Shown: positions 38,221-47,515 of the stretch, piece after piece
Layout: each line of letters opens with the position of its first letter
Position numbering within the stretch: position 1 is the stretch's first letter
Assembly (NCBI GenBank): GCA_020632755.1
Contig: JACKEY010000006.1
Span: 248,001 to 312,000, forward strand
Length of the DNA: 64,000 nucleotides
Origin: Alphaproteobacteria bacterium
GTDB taxonomy: Bacteria; Myxococcota_A; UBA796; UBA2385
Reading direction: 5' to 3'
Notes under the pieces: generated by a model
What the model was told of the DNA's origin: nothing
The model's input: only the letters and a program-made list of their open reading frames with translations
The model's database searches: none
Translations under genes and position numbers: made by a program

Positions 38221-40482
38221 TCAGAGCGCGCCGCCCTCCCGCCACAGGGTCCGGGCCAGGCCCTCGCTCGCCAGGGCCCGCACTCGGCTGCTGTCCGTCT
38301 CGCGGATCAGCGCGCCGTACTCGCCCTGGGCCTGCCAGCTGTCGCCGTCGTGGAACCAGGCTTCCGCTCGCAGCAGGCGACGCTCCTCGTCCATGAACGG
38401 GTCGGAGAGCGGCTGATCGAGCCAGTCCGAGGCGTCCGCGTACTGGCCGTCCGAGAGCAGCACCCGGCCCACCAGGTAGCGGGGGAGGGGATCGTCGGGG
38501 GCCTCGCGCGCCCACTCCAGCGCCAGCCAGAGCCGCGAGGTCCGCGAGTTCTCGTCGCCGAGCATGTACTGCAGGGCCCGGGTCCCGACGTCGCCGTCGT
38601 CCTGGCTGCCGGCCAGCTTCACCGTCAGCTGGCGGAGCTCGCCCTCGGTGCGGCCGGGCACGCGGCACTCGGTGTAGGCGGCCTGGGCGGCGGCCAGGTC
38701 GCCGCGTCGCCAGGCCAGATCGCCCTTCTCCTCCAGGATGCGCAGGCGCTGCACGACCTGGAGCTGCGGGCGCTCCAGCAGCCGGTCCAGGATGGCGGCG
38801 GCGGCCTCGGCCTCGCCCCGGCGGGTGCGCAGGCGGGCCAGGGCCAGGCGGTGCTCGACGTTGCCGGGCTCCAGGTCGCGGATCTGCTCGCGCAGCAGGA
38901 GCGCGGTCTCCAGGTCGCCCCGGGCCTCGGCCCCGTCCGCCTGGCGCTCGAGCTCGGCGATGGTCCGGGCGCAGACCCGCTGGAAGATGCTGCCCCGGCG
39001 GTAGCGGAAGCCGGCCAGCTCGCGCTGGGCGTCGGTGAGCGGCACCGCGTCGACATGGGCCCCCCACTCGGCGACCAGGGCGTCCAGAGGCTGACCGTAG
39101 ACCCCCTGCCAGTCGCCGCGGCCGTAGACCTCGCGGAAGGAAGCGATGCCCCGGGTCGCGATGAGCCAGTTCACGAAGCTGCCGACCAGGGTGTAGGCCC
39201 GCGGTCCCGGCTGGGTCCAGAATCCGCCGGGGCCCAGCAGGATCGACAGGTCGGGGGCCAGCCCGAGCTCGCGCATGGCCCGGGCCCGCTGGTCCAGGCT
39301 GAGCTCGTCGGGCTCGTCGTCGGCGGCGACGGCGACGCCTTCGACCAGTCCCAGGTCCGGCATCAGCCCGCCGCGGGTGGCCAGCCGCGCCGGGCCGGCG
39401 CCGAACTCGGCGGTGAACAGGTGGGCCAGCTCGTGGGCGACCGCGTTGTCGCCGTAGCCATCCCACCGGATGTGCATCTGGTGGGTCCACGGCCGGGCCA
39501 CCAGGGTCCGGCGGCTGCGCATCAGCCGGTACTGGGCAGCGCGGTTGGGGTAGACGAAGACATCGATGGGGCGGCCCTTCCAGGCGACCGGGTCGGTGCC
39601 GAAGAAGGCCTCGAGCTCGGCGTAGCGGAACTCGTGGTCTTCCACGAGCAGGGCCTGCTGCGCGGGGTCCAGCGACCCGGCCTCGAACCAGATGACGAAG
39701 TGCTCGCTCTCCAGCCGGCCGCCGAGCTGCTGCTGGACGAAGGCTTCGTCGGGCTGGATGCCGAGCTCCTGGCGCTCTGTGTGCAGCACGGCCGCCATCG
39801 CGAGCAGCGCGACCAGTGCGGGCCGGGTGCCGCGTCGCCAGCCCTCGCGGGCCTCCCACAGCGCCTGCACGCCGACCACCAGCACGGCGCTGAGCACCAG
39901 CACGCCGAACCGGGCCCACAGCAGGTGCCGCGGCAGGCTGAGCGCCTCGTCGTAGATCGACCCGGCGAACCAGCCGATGGTCCAGGTGTGGCCGGCGATG
40001 GGGGGCTCCCAGGCCAGCCGACCGAGCAAGGCCACCGTCTGCGCGGCGACGACCAGCAGGCCCGCGGGGATGCGCAGCCGGGGCAGCAGGCCGGTCACGA
40101 AGCCCAGCGCCTGGCCGGCCACGATGCTCACGACCGGCAGGACCAACCAGAACTGCAGGCCCAGCGTCAGGTCGCAGTTCTTGACGCGCAGGGCGTTGGC
40201 CAGCAGCACCAGGGCCGGCGGCACCGCCAGGGCCAGGTGCCAGGGCAGCAGGTCCATGAAGTCGGCCAGCGGGCCCTGGTCGCGGTCCGCGGCCAGGGGG
40301 CGGGTCAGCTCTTCACGGTCGAACAGCCAGCTGGTCCGGACCATCACGGCGATGCCCAGGACCGCCGCCATCGCCGCGCTGGATTCGTAGCCGAGCAGGT
40401 CGAACAGCGGCACGAAGCACAGCACGACCGCCACCAGGGTGGTCAGCAGGGCCGTCAGCCACGGGCGAGGGAGCCAGGTCAC
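38221..40482 (-). CDS. Membrane-anchored HExxH metalloprotease with C-terminal TPR-like region
   Basis: 753 aa. Residues 1-250 contain six or so membrane helices. After a linker, residues 260-480 form a peptidase domain with the zinc motif His350-Glu351-x2-His354 (VAHELAHLFTAEF) and a probable third ligand Glu381 in GLVEGVAVA, a gluzincin-like arrangement. Residues 520-753 are helical with tetratricopeptide-like spacing (LLREQIRDLEPGNVEHRLAL, EEKGDLAWRRGDLAAAQAAY). The catalytic domain probably faces the periplasm. Substrate unknown. The combination of polytopic N-terminus, HExxH domain and TPR tail recalls peptidase-plus-TPR proteins of Deltaproteobacteria. Confidence 0.78.
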   Translation of the reverse strand: MTWLPRPWLTALLTTLVAVVLCFVPLFDLLGYESSAAMAAVLGIAVMVRTSWLFDREELTRPLAADRDQGPLADFMDLLPWHLALAVPPALVLLANALRVKNCDLTLGLQFWLVLPVVSIVAGQALGFVTGLLPRLRIPAGLLVVAAQTVALLGRLAWEPPIAGHTWTIGWFAGSIYDEALSLPRHLLWARFGVLVLSAVLVVGVQALWEAREGWRRGTRPALVALLAMAAVLHTERQELGIQPDEAFVQQQLGGRLESEHFVIWFEAGSLDPAQQALLVEDHEFRYAELEAFFGTDPVAWKGRPIDVFVYPNRAAQYRLMRSRRTLVARPWTHQMHIRWDGYGDNAVAHELAHLFTAEFGAGPARLATRGGLMPDLGLVEGVAVAADDEPDELSLDQRARAMRELGLAPDLSILLGPGGFWTQPGPRAYTLVGSFVNWLIATRGIASFREVYGRGDWQGVYGQPLDALVAEWGAHVDAVPLTDAQRELAGFRYRRGSIFQRVCARTIAELERQADGAEARGDLETALLLREQIRDLEPGNVEHRLALARLRTRRGEAEAAAAILDRLLERPQLQVVQRLRILEEKGDLAWRRGDLAAAQAAYTECRVPGRTEGELRQLTVKLAGSQDDGDVGTRALQYMLGDENSRTSRLWLALEWAREAPDDPLPRYLVGRVLLSDGQYADASDWLDQPLSDPFMDEERRLLRAEAWFHDGDSWQAQGEYGALIRETDSSRVRALASEGLARTLWREGGAL

Positions 40483-40511
40483 GCCTGCAGCCTATTCCGG
40501 ACAGAGCCTAG

Positions 40512-40526
40512 CAGGTCGCTGAAGAA
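40512..40526. repeat. IS left terminal inverted repeat
   Basis: Sequence CAGGTCGCTGAAGAA, directly after the CTAG duplication; mate of 41807-41821. Confidence 0.85.
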
Positions 40527-40625
40527 CCCCCACCGCGGGGAGCGTCTGGCCGCGAGCGAGCCGTAGTCGAGCCCTGCCCCTGGTCCCGTTGGACCGGTCA
40601 GGGTCTCGGCTTCACACTCCTCCCG

Positions 40626-41747
40626 TCAGGCGGCGGCCAGCTTGGTGATGCGCAGGAGGTTGAAGGCACTGATGACGAGAAGGGCGGCGGCCTCCGTCCG
40701 CCTCCGTCCCCGGAGCCTCGATCTTCGGAATCCCGCAGCGGCCTTCATCCAGCCGAAGACCTTCTCGATGCGCCACCGGGCCTTCTGGCTGACGTGGTAG
40801 CCGGTGTGTCGGGTGGTCCGGGCGTCGACGCAGGAGCGTCGGCGGGAGTTCTGGTTCTGGGCGACGTGCGGCGTGACGCGTCGTTCGCGGCAGCGGCGGA
40901 TGAAGTCCTTGGTGTCGTAGGCCTTGTCCGCTGCGAGCGTGAGTCTTCGGGGCTTTCGGGACTGCTTGCGGGCGGCCTTCTGGCTCTTCCGCTGGCTCTT
41001 CCGCTTCTTGCGGTGGCGGTCGACCATGTCGATGGCCGCATCGCGCTCGGCGGTGCCATTGGCCTCGGTCAGCTCCATGTCGACGACCAGGCCGTGACGG
41101 TTCTCCATGAGCGCGTGGGCCATGTAGGACAGCCGGGCCTCCTTGCCGGGCCCCTTGCGGTACAGCCGGGCCTCGGGCTCGGTCTTGGACTCGTGGGTGT
41201 CGCTGCTGCGGCGCTCGCCGTGGAAGTCGGCCCAGGCCTGGCTGTCGCCCTCGGGCTCGTCCTTGCGGCGGTAGCTCTTGAGCGACGCCCACGCCTCGAC
41301 CAGCGTGCCGTCCGTCGAGAAGTGTTCGTCCGACAGCAGCCGGCGCTCGTCGGCCAGCTCCACGACCCCCTCGAAGAAGCGCCGTGCCACGCCGTGCTCC
41401 AACAGGCGCTCCCGGTTCTTCGAGAACGTCGACGCGTCGAACGCCGACTCGCTGAGGTCCATGTCCAGGAACCAGATGAACAGCATGTTGTAGGCAAGCT
41501 GCTCGCAGAACTGCCGCTCACTTCGGATGCCGAAGAGCGCCATCAACAGCGACGCCTTCAGGAGGCGCTCCGGCGGCACCGATGGACGCCCCACCCCCGA
41601 GTACATCTCGTCGAAGGTCGGGCTCAACCCGCGGAGCACCTCGTCGACCAACGGCTTGATCGAACGAAGCGCGTGGTTGCGCGGGACCCGGCTCTCGACG
41701 GACACCAACGCGAGCATGGACGGCTGGATGGGGGTGCTTCCTCTCAT
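40626..41747 (-). CDS. IS5-superfamily (DUF772-type) DDE transposase
   Basis: 373 aa, ATG 41747. Residues 1-130 contain the DUF772-like transposase N-terminus (RVPRNHALRSIKPLVDEVL, LLKASLLMALFGIRSERQFC, SAFDASTFSKNRERLLEH). DDE catalytic residues are visible: Asp in HFSTDGTLVEAW (about 145), Asp in TLAADKAYDTKDF (about 270) and Glu in RIEKVFGWMK (about 333). A Lys/Arg-rich stretch (RKKRKSQRKSQKAARKQSRK) lies between the last two. Full length and uninterrupted, so the element may be active. Catalyses cut-and-paste or replicative movement of the surrounding element. Confidence 0.92.
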   Translation of the reverse strand: MRGSTPIQPSMLALVSVESRVPRNHALRSIKPLVDEVLRGLSPTFDEMYSGVGRPSVPPERLLKASLLMALFGIRSERQFCEQLAYNMLFIWFLDMDLSESAFDASTFSKNRERLLEHGVARRFFEGVVELADERRLLSDEHFSTDGTLVEAWASLKSYRRKDEPEGDSQAWADFHGERRSSDTHESKTEPEARLYRKGPGKEARLSYMAHALMENRHGLVVDMELTEANGTAERDAAIDMVDRHRKKRKSQRKSQKAARKQSRKPRRLTLAADKAYDTKDFIRRCRERRVTPHVAQNQNSRRRSCVDARTTRHTGYHVSQKARWRIEKVFGWMKAAAGFRRSRLRGRRRTEAAALLVISAFNLLRITKLAAA

Positions 41748-41806
41748 GCACCCATCAGATCATGGCGGGATCGACGAGTCGATCCCCCAAGAGGCCCGGC
41801 GGCGCC

Positions 41807-41821
41807 TTTTTCAGCGACCTG
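41807..41821. repeat. IS right terminal inverted repeat
   Basis: Complement reads CAGGTCGCTGAAAAA; one mismatch to the left repeat. Followed by CTAG. Confidence 0.85.
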
Positions 41822-42295
41822 CTAGTCTGGACAGTCCTCGCGGGTGTCCGAGCTGCAGACGGTGTAGCCGTCGGGGATGCAGCCGTTGCTGAACCACCAG
41901 TTGCAGCTGCCTTCGTCTTCGCCGGGCCCGGTGGCCAGGTAGACCGCGTCGTCGCAGCCCATCTCGGCGTCCATGCAGCCCACGGGCGTCGGCGCGGCGT
42001 CCCAGTCGATGCACTCGATGCCGTCGACCTCGACGACCTTTCGGGCCGTGATGACCGCGCAGTCGTCGCGGGTCGCGCAGCTGTCGGGGTCCAGCGCCTC
42101 GCAGCCGTCGCCGGTGCCGCCGTCGGAGTCGGTGTCGGTGCTGCCGTCGGTGTCCGTGTCGGCGTCCGTGTCGGTCCCGCCGTCCGTGTCCGTGCCGGTG
42201 CCGGTCCCGGTGTCGTCGTCGTCGTCCTTCTCTCCGCAGGCCACGAGGGCCAGCGGGGCGAGGATCAGCAGGGGGAGGAAGAGGGGTGCGCGCAT
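41822..42295 (-). CDS. Lipoprotein with Asp-Thr tether and Cys-rich domain
   Basis: 157 aa from ATG 42295 behind a GGAG. Lipobox LVAC (Cys20), then DTD/TDGG repeats to about residue 62. The remaining residues hold about nine Cys (GCEALDPDSCATRDDCAV, GCMDAEMGCDD, SCNWWFSNGC, VCSSD), probably disulfide-bonded. The TAG stop lies inside the CTAG target duplication of the adjoining insertion sequence, so the stop is regenerated and the protein is not truncated. Function unknown. Similar short Cys-rich lipoproteins are frequent in myxobacteria. Confidence 0.75.
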   Translation of the reverse strand: MRAPLFLPLLILAPLALVACGEKDDDDDTGTGTGTDTDGGTDTDADTDTDGSTDTDSDGGTGDGCEALDPDSCATRDDCAVITARKVVEVDGIECIDWDAAPTPVGCMDAEMGCDDAVYLATGPGEDEGSCNWWFSNGCIPDGYTVCSSDTREDCPD

Positions 42296-42300
42296 GTCGT

Positions 42301-42329
42301 CTCCGGTCCGTGCGCCTGTACGGTAGCCG
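42301..42329 (-). promoter_or_regulatory. Conserved leader element shared with the lipoprotein gene at 24979
   Basis: Minus strand CGGCTACC, 7 bases, CGCACGGACCGGAG, directly before the lipoprotein start at 42295; identical blocks and spacing to 24986-25014. Confidence 0.5.
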
Positions 42330-42427
42330 CTTCCCGGGCGGCTGGTCCGGGCGGGGGCGTCGCAGGGGAGGACAGGACGTCGCGCAACCGGGTAGCCAGG
42401 GGCATCTCTCTCACCCCTGGAGCTCCC

Positions 42428-42745
42428 ATGTCCACCGTCCGCGCCTCCCACATCCTCCTCATGTACAAGGGCTCGGCCCGCTCCTCCGCCTCCCGCAGCA
42501 AGGACGAGGCGCTGCAGGGCATCAACGACCTCAAGTCCCAGATCGACGGCGGGGCCGACTTCGGCGCCCTGGCCCGCGAGCACAGCGACTGCCCCAGCGG
42601 CGCGTCGGGCGGCGACCTGGGCAACTTCGGCCGTGGCCAGATGGTGCCCGAGTTCGAGACCGCCGCCTTCGGCATGGGCGTCGGCGAGACCAGCGGCGTG
42701 GTCGAGACCGCCTTCGGCTACCACCTGATCCAGCGCACCGCCTGA
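42428..42745 (+). CDS. Parvulin-type peptidyl-prolyl cis-trans isomerase (PpiC-like)
   Basis: 105 aa, a single parvulin domain with no signal peptide. Motifs: VRASHILLMYKGS (catalytic His), HSDCPSGASGGDLGNFGRGQ, MVPEFETAAFGMGVGETSG, FGYHLIQRT. Length matches the small cytoplasmic PpiC (about 93 residues in E. coli). An insertion with Ser/Arg repeats (SARSSASRSK) follows the first strand. It speeds Xaa-Pro isomerisation during folding. Confidence 0.92.
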   Translation: MSTVRASHILLMYKGSARSSASRSKDEALQGINDLKSQIDGGADFGALAREHSDCPSGASGGDLGNFGRGQMVPEFETAAFGMGVGETSGVVETAFGYHLIQRTA

Positions 42746-42779
42746 GTGCCCGGCTGAGCGCTCGCCGGAGCGTCCGCGC

Positions 42780-43337
42780 TCAGTAGCCCGTGATCCAGAG
42801 ATCCCCGGCCGCCACGCAGGCATCCATGCGGAAGGCGGACTGGGGGTCGTGGACCACGCCGTCGACGAACATGCTGCCGGCGCCGACATCGACGGACATG
42901 TCCCAGGCGCCGGCGGGCACGACCAGGTCGACGCTGCCCATGGCGGTGCAGCCGCGCACGTCGGCCTTCTCGGCCAGCTCGATCCAGACGTCGCCCTTCT
43001 CGACGGTGGCGCTGACGTCCAGCCCGTCGGGCAGGTAGACGATCACGTCGCCGCCGCAGGTCTCGCCGCAGCGGGCGTCGAAGACCAGCACGTCGCCGAT
43101 GCGCTCGGGCTCGGGGTGGATGCGGGCGTTGCCGATGCCGCCGCCCGACCACTCGATGGTCAGGTACTGCGACGGCGTGGGCACGACGTCGATCGAGCCG
43201 TTGACGACGCGCAGCTCGACGCCCTGCAGGCCGGTGGGGTCGATGTCCCAGCTGCGGTCGCCGCCGCCGACGTGGCAGCCGGCGAGCAGCGCCAGGGGAG
43301 GGAGGGCGAGGGGGGCGAGGAAGCGAGCGGTGTCCAT
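42780..43337 (-). CDS. Lipoprotein with DUF4097-like beta-helix domain
   Basis: 185 aa from ATG 43337. Lipobox LAGC (Cys21). The mature part is almost all beta-strand with repeated short motifs (VELRVVNGSIDVVPTPSQYL, DVIVYLPDGLDVSATVEKGD, ADVRGCTAMGSVDLVV), the pattern of DUF4097/adhesin-like single-stranded beta-helix domains. Function unknown. It is 89 bases downstream of another Asp-Thr lipoprotein transcribed in the same direction. Confidence 0.72.
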   Translation of the reverse strand: MDTARFLAPLALPPLALLAGCHVGGGDRSWDIDPTGLQGVELRVVNGSIDVVPTPSQYLTIEWSGGGIGNARIHPEPERIGDVLVFDARCGETCGGDVIVYLPDGLDVSATVEKGDVWIELAEKADVRGCTAMGSVDLVVPAGAWDMSVDVGAGSMFVDGVVHDPQSAFRMDACVAAGDLWITGY

Positions 43338-43426
43338 GGTCTCTCCATGCAGGGGGGGAACCTCGCTGCATGGGACACCGCCTCGGGGCGGATGAGAACC
43401 GACGGCGCTCGGGCGCGGCGCGGTCG

Positions 43427-44182
<756 letters not shown>

Positions 44183-44282
44183 CAGGGCTCCGGGCACGGT
44201 TGCCCCGAGCTTGCCACCTGGGCCGGGCACGCGCCACAGGCCCCGCCGGCGGATAGCGGCCCCGAGCGCACGGGAGGCGCCG

Positions 44283-44963
44283 ATGGGCGGCGGGATCGCA
44301 GCCATCTTCGACATGGACGGGCTGCTGGTCGACAGCGAGCCCCTGTGGGTGCGGGCCGAGATCGAGGTCTTCGCCACGGTCGGGGTCTCGCTGAGCCCCG
44401 ACGACTGCGCAACCACCACGGGGCTGCGCATCGACCGGGTCGCGGCGCACTGGCACCGGCTGCGGCCCTGGCCGGGACCCGGTCCCGACGCCGTCGCCGC
44501 CGCGATCGTCGACCGGATGGAGCAGCTGCTCTCGACGGAAGCCGCCCCGCTGCCCGGCGTGGCCCACGCCCTCCGCCTCGTCGGCGACCAGGGTGCGCGC
44601 CTCGCCCTGGCATCGTCCTCCTCCCCCCGGCTCATCGACGCCACCCTCGGACGCCTCGGCCTCTCCGACACCTTCGAGGTCGTGCGCTCCGCTGCCGCCG
44701 AGTCCCACGGCAAGCCCCACCCCGCCGTCTACCTGTCGACCGCCGCCGCGCTGGGGCTCGACCCGACCCGCTGCATCGCCTTCGAGGACAGCCTGAACGG
44801 GATCATCGCCGCGAAGGCCGCGTCCATGGGCTGCATCGCCGTGCCCGAGGCACGCCGCCGGTTCGAGCCGGCCTTCCGCGTGGCCGACATGGTGCTGCCG
44901 TCGCTGGCGACCCTGACGGCGGACGCCTGGCGGACCGTGCTGCGGCACCGGGGGCTCGTGTAG
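44283..44963 (+). CDS. hxpB: HAD-family sugar phosphatase HxpB (YniC)-like
   Basis: 226 aa from ATG 44283. HAD motif I AIFDMDGLLVDSEPLW (Asp nucleophile and acid/base), motif II LASSSS, motif III Lys in SHGKPHPAVYL, motif IV FEDSLNGIIAAKAA. The stretch FATVGVSLSPDDCATTTGLR, then IDRVAAHWHRLRPWPGPG, aligns closely with E. coli YniC/HxpB, which dephosphorylates hexitol and 2-deoxyglucose 6-phosphates. Cytoplasmic, single gene. beta-Phosphoglucomutase is the main alternative, but the Trp-Pro-Gly cap sequence favours HxpB. Confidence 0.85.
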   Translation: MGGGIAAIFDMDGLLVDSEPLWVRAEIEVFATVGVSLSPDDCATTTGLRIDRVAAHWHRLRPWPGPGPDAVAAAIVDRMEQLLSTEAAPLPGVAHALRLVGDQGARLALASSSSPRLIDATLGRLGLSDTFEVVRSAAAESHGKPHPAVYLSTAAALGLDPTRCIAFEDSLNGIIAAKAASMGCIAVPEARRRFEPAFRVADMVLPSLATLTADAWRTVLRHRGLV

Positions 44964-44981
44964 GGGGCGGGGCCACCGCGC

Positions 44982-47405
44982 TCAGCGGGTCGCGGTGAAG
45001 CTCCAGCTGCGGGTGGTGCAGCCCAGGCAGAGCGAGCCGGTGAACCGCGCCTCGAGCGTGCCCTCGAGCGTGTCTGCGTCGGTGAACTCGGCTTCGACCG
45101 TGTAGGTCTCGGTGCAGGTGCCGGCGATGGTGCGGCTCGCGATGAAGGCCGTGTCGGTGTCGAAGGCGCCGACCACGGTGCCGGGGACGCCCGAGCCGAC
45201 GCTGGTCAGCGAGATGTCGGGGTCGTCCTCGCTGATCGACCACCGGCTGAAGTTCATGCTCACCAGGCCGTAGGCGCAGGTGTAGCTGATGCTGCTGTCC
45301 AGGTTCCAGGTGCCGCTGTAGTCGATGTCCCCGGACAGGATGAGCACGCTGTCGGTGCCGGGGTCGCCTTCGTCCTCGCCGTCGTCGGGGGTGACCACGC
45401 AGGTCCACAGCTCGTCGGCGACGGTCTCGGCGGCGAGCACCGTGTCGCGGGCGACGTCGGTGGTGCTGGCGTCTTCGAAGGCGGCGCCGTCGACCTCCCA
45501 GGTGATGAAGGTGTCGACGGGGTCGCCGTCGGCGTCGTCGGGCGCGCTGACGATGTTGCAGATGAGGTCGTCTTCGCCCTCGACCGGGTCGCCGGGCACG
45601 ATCTCGACCGTCGGCGCCGTCGGCGGGCTGTTGCGCACGGTCACCGACGACGACGAGACCGCGGTGCCCGTGCCCGAGCCGTCGCTGGGGGTGACGGTGA
45701 CGACGACGCCCTGGCCCTTGTCGAACCAGCTGTCGCCCGACAGGCTGCTGCTGTCGGTGCCCGCGGCGGCCCCGTCGACCTTCCAGCTGTAGGACAGGCT
45801 GACCCCGTCGCCGTCGGCGTCGGTGGTGACGACCTCGGCGGTGGCGGTGCTGTCGGTGTACAGGGTGCTGGGGTTGATGCCGACGCTGGTGACGCTGGGG
45901 GCGGTGTTGCCGATGGTCACCTCGGCGCTGCCGGCCGGGCCGGTGGCGACGCCGTCGGACGCGACGACCTCCACCCGCCAGGTCTGGCCCTTGCGGGTGG
46001 CGCTGGCGTCGACGGTGGTGCCGGTCCACGACGTCGCCTCGACGTCGTTCTTGAACCAGGTGTAGGCGTAGGTCAGGCTGTCGCCTTCGGGATCGACGGC
46101 GTCGGTGTCGATGACGACGCCGAGCTCGTCGGCGGTCTTGGGGCTGGACGGCGTGATCGACACGTCCGGCGCGCCCGGCGGCTGGTTGACGACCAGGCTG
46201 ATGCTGTCGCTGCCGGTGAGCCCGGTGGTGTCCAGGGCCGTGGCGGTCAGGACGTGGGTGCCGGGCGACAGGGACGAGATCGCCAGGGTGCTGGCGCCGC
46301 CGCTGTCGGGGGTCACGGTGCCCAGGGTGCCGTCGATGCTGCTGGTCCACGACAGGGACAGCTCGGGGCCGCTGTCTTCGTCGTCGCTGGCGGTGGCCTG
46401 CAGGCTGACGGTGGCGCCGTCGGCGACGCGGCTGCCGTCGCCGGGGGCGGTGATCACGACCTCGGGGCCGCTGCCCACCGTCCAGGTGATGCTGTCGTTG
46501 CAGGAGGCCTCGCGCTCGTCGGTGACCTGCAGGGTCAGCGTGTGCACGCCGACGGTCAGGTCGGTCAGGCTGGTGTTCACGCTGCCGTCGGCGTTGGCGG
46601 TCGGCGAGGCCACCGTGCCGTCGATGCTGCTGGTGATCGCGAGGGTCAGGCCGGTCGGGCCCTGGTCCTCGTCACCGACCAGGGCGGCCAGGGGCACGTA
46701 CTCGGTCTCACCGCTGGCCCCGCCGGACGCGGGCGAGGTGATGGCGCAGGTGGGCGCGCGGTTGTCGGGCCCGACGGTCAGGGCGACGGTGTCGGTGCCG
46801 GTGTTGCCCAGGCTGTCGGTCACCGTCGCGGTCAGCACGTGCTCGCCGGCTTCCAGGTCGGCGTAGAGCGTCGTCTCCCCCGCCGAGTCGGCGGTCGGGG
46901 CGGTGCCCAGGTCGCCGGTCTCGTCGCCACGCCAGGACAGGGTCAGCGCGCCGGTCTCGTCTTCCGCATCGGCGACGATGGCGGTCAGGGCGATGCGCTG
47001 GTCCTGGTAGTAGCGGCCGGTGTCGGTGGGGGCGACGATCTGCACCGTCGGCGCCGCGTTCGGCGTGACGTCGAAGGTGACCGTGGCGGTGGCCGAGGCG
47101 CCTTCGGGGTCGATGACCTCCAGCGTCACCCGCGGCGCGTCGGGGGTCGGGGAGAGCACGCAGGAGGTGCGCCCGTCGTCGTCGGGGACCCCGTCGCAGA
47201 CCCGCTCGTCGCCGACGTACCAGCTGGCCGACAGCGTGCTGGCCTGGTCGTCGGCGTCGCCGGCCGTGCCCCGCACGGTGATCTGCTGCCCCTGGAGCAG
47301 ATCGTCGCCGTCCTGGTGGCTGGTGATGGTGGCGGTCGGGGCGCCGTTGAAGCGCGAGAAGCCGCTGTCGTTGCAGGACAGCAGGAGCAGCAAGAGGGGC
47401 GACAC
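44982..47405 (-). CDS. Large lipoprotein with multiple Ig/PKD-like (Big/cadherin-type) repeats
   Basis: 807 aa from GTG 47405. Very short signal with lipobox LLSC (Cys11). Residues 25-670 are seven or so Ig-like/PKD-like beta-sandwich domains of 80-95 residues, each starting APTxxIxxP and containing TYxWxxDG or LTLSWxxxxDGTxG and HxLTxTxTDxxGxTGxDS. The last 110 residues (DIDYSGTWNLDSSISYTCAY ... FTATR) form a distinct lipocalin-like or META-like beta domain with Cys. A surface-exposed adhesive or structural lipoprotein. Divergent from the PhyH gene across a 110-base region with a TetR-like palindrome. Confidence 0.82.
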   Translation of the reverse strand: MSPLLLLLLSCNDSGFSRFNGAPTATITSHQDGDDLLQGQQITVRGTAGDADDQASTLSASWYVGDERVCDGVPDDDGRTSCVLSPTPDAPRVTLEVIDPEGASATATVTFDVTPNAAPTVQIVAPTDTGRYYQDQRIALTAIVADAEDETGALTLSWRGDETGDLGTAPTADSAGETTLYADLEAGEHVLTATVTDSLGNTGTDTVALTVGPDNRAPTCAITSPASGGASGETEYVPLAALVGDEDQGPTGLTLAITSSIDGTVASPTANADGSVNTSLTDLTVGVHTLTLQVTDEREASCNDSITWTVGSGPEVVITAPGDGSRVADGATVSLQATASDDEDSGPELSLSWTSSIDGTLGTVTPDSGGASTLAISSLSPGTHVLTATALDTTGLTGSDSISLVVNQPPGAPDVSITPSSPKTADELGVVIDTDAVDPEGDSLTYAYTWFKNDVEATSWTGTTVDASATRKGQTWRVEVVASDGVATGPAGSAEVTIGNTAPSVTSVGINPSTLYTDSTATAEVVTTDADGDGVSLSYSWKVDGAAAGTDSSSLSGDSWFDKGQGVVVTVTPSDGSGTGTAVSSSSVTVRNSPPTAPTVEIVPGDPVEGEDDLICNIVSAPDDADGDPVDTFITWEVDGAAFEDASTTDVARDTVLAAETVADELWTCVVTPDDGEDEGDPGTDSVLILSGDIDYSGTWNLDSSISYTCAYGLVSMNFSRWSISEDDPDISLTSVGSGVPGTVVGAFDTDTAFIASRTIAGTCTETYTVEAEFTDADTLEGTLEARFTGSLCLGCTTRSWSFTATR

Positions 47406-47462
47406 GGAGCCTCCCGGGGGGCGAGAAGCACAGGGTAGCAGCGGGGTGATCCTTCGGTGGAG

Positions 47463-47491
47463 TTGCTGTCAATCAAACGATTGATTAAGCT
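47463..47491 (+). promoter_or_regulatory. Promoter of the PhyH-family gene
   Basis: TTGCTG (47463-47468), 17-base spacer, TAAGCT (47486-47491), 24 bases before the ATG at 47516. The spacer contains the palindrome at 47471-47486, so a bound repressor would block RNA polymerase. Confidence 0.4.
47471..47486. promoter_or_regulatory. TetR-type operator palindrome
   Basis: AATCAA-ACGA-TTGATT, a perfect inverted repeat with 6-base arms. It is the most AT-rich patch in the window and sits between the putative -35 and -10 of the dioxygenase gene; size and sequence resemble TetR/AcrR operators. No TetR gene is present in the window. Confidence 0.5.
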
Positions 47492-47515
47492 GCGGCCACT
47501 CCCGGGGAGGTGACC

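Larger units (their letters stand above)
40512..41821. mobile_element. IS5-type insertion sequence, intact, about 1310 bp
   Basis: Terminal inverted repeats CAGGTCGCTGAAGAA (40512-40526) and its complement at 41807-41821 match at 14 of 15 positions. Both ends are flanked by CTAG (40508-40511 and 41822-41825), the YTAR-type target duplication of IS5 elements. It carries one full-length transposase gene on the minus strand. It lies between the metalloprotease start and a lipoprotein stop, so no gene is broken. Confidence 0.88.

Noticed and set aside
40527..40625. Sequence between the IS left end and the transposase stop considered as a terminator or extra gene
   Set aside because: No clear hairpin with a T-run and no start with coding character; treated as IS non-coding end.
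41822..42295. Lipoprotein considered truncated by the insertion sequence
   Set aside because: The TAG stop is inside the duplicated CTAG, so joining the flanks restores the same stop; the gene end is original.
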